The translations under genes were made by a program, and so were the position numbers. A model generated the notes under the pieces. It was not told the origin of the DNA and searched no databases. It saw only the letters and a program-made list of their open reading frames with translations. From DALYDD01 sp046049705 (GTDB lineage: Bacteria; Patescibacteriota; Minisyncoccia; Phycocordibacterales; CAIZLB01): a stretch of DNA of 5,665 nt. Shown in pieces: positions 5,664 through 5,665 of this stretch (the first letter of the stretch is position 1; each line of letters starts with the position of its first letter). The stretch lies in NCBI GenBank assembly GCA_046049705.1, contig JBJOQZ010000029.1:1-5665 (forward strand). The letters run 5' to 3'.

Positions 5664-5665
5664 TA

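Overview
The window looks like a piece of a Patescibacteria (CPR) genome, most likely Parcubacteria-like. The clues are paired C-terminal peptidoglycan-binding-like domains of the '...APWGL...TG...TTR.K.N.L.C' type, a two-gene (split) transketolase, a pfkB-type sugar kinase that resembles those of this group, very tight gene packing, modest GC content and few Shine-Dalgarno signals. The taxonomic call rests on remembered family patterns and not on a search. All genes read through in the standard bacterial code; no in-frame TGA occurs in any of the five, so there is no sign of UGA recoding as in Gracilibacteria or SR1.

Layout. Positions 1-1607 (+) are the 3' part of a large surface protein whose start lies before the window. 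It has a Thr/Gly/Asn/Ser-rich repeat tract encoded by 24-bp/48-bp tandem DNA repeats, then a putative Ig (He_PIG-like) domain, a second bacterial Ig-like domain, a low-complexity linker and two peptidoglycan-binding-like domains. Its frame is open from the first base, so the TTG at 744 is only an internal codon. After a 96-bp gap that appears to hold a promoter come the two overlapping transketolase subunit genes (1704-2582 and 2575-3615, +), separated by only 5 bp from a convergent pair on the other strand. That pair is a pfkB-family sugar kinase (5647-4589) followed by a class I isoprenoid-synthase-like protein (4544-3621).

How the genes fit together. The split transketolase would interconvert sugar phosphates in the non-oxidative pentose phosphate pathway, and the kinase probably phosphorylates a sugar or nucleoside that could feed it; this link is inferred from function and proximity. 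The isoprenoid-synthase-like protein keeps both Asp-rich metal-binding motifs and has one N-terminal hydrophobic segment; its substrate is unknown. The surface protein is unrelated metabolically and is probably an envelope-anchored adhesin or stalk.

The most interesting signals are the modular surface protein with recently duplicated repeats, the isoprenoid-synthase-like protein in a lineage usually poor in lipid synthesis, and TATACT boxes placed 6-7 nt before the ATG of both operon-leading genes, which suggests leaderless transcripts. No tRNA, rRNA, CRISPR array or mobile element was seen. There is no gene-free stretch longer than 300 bases.
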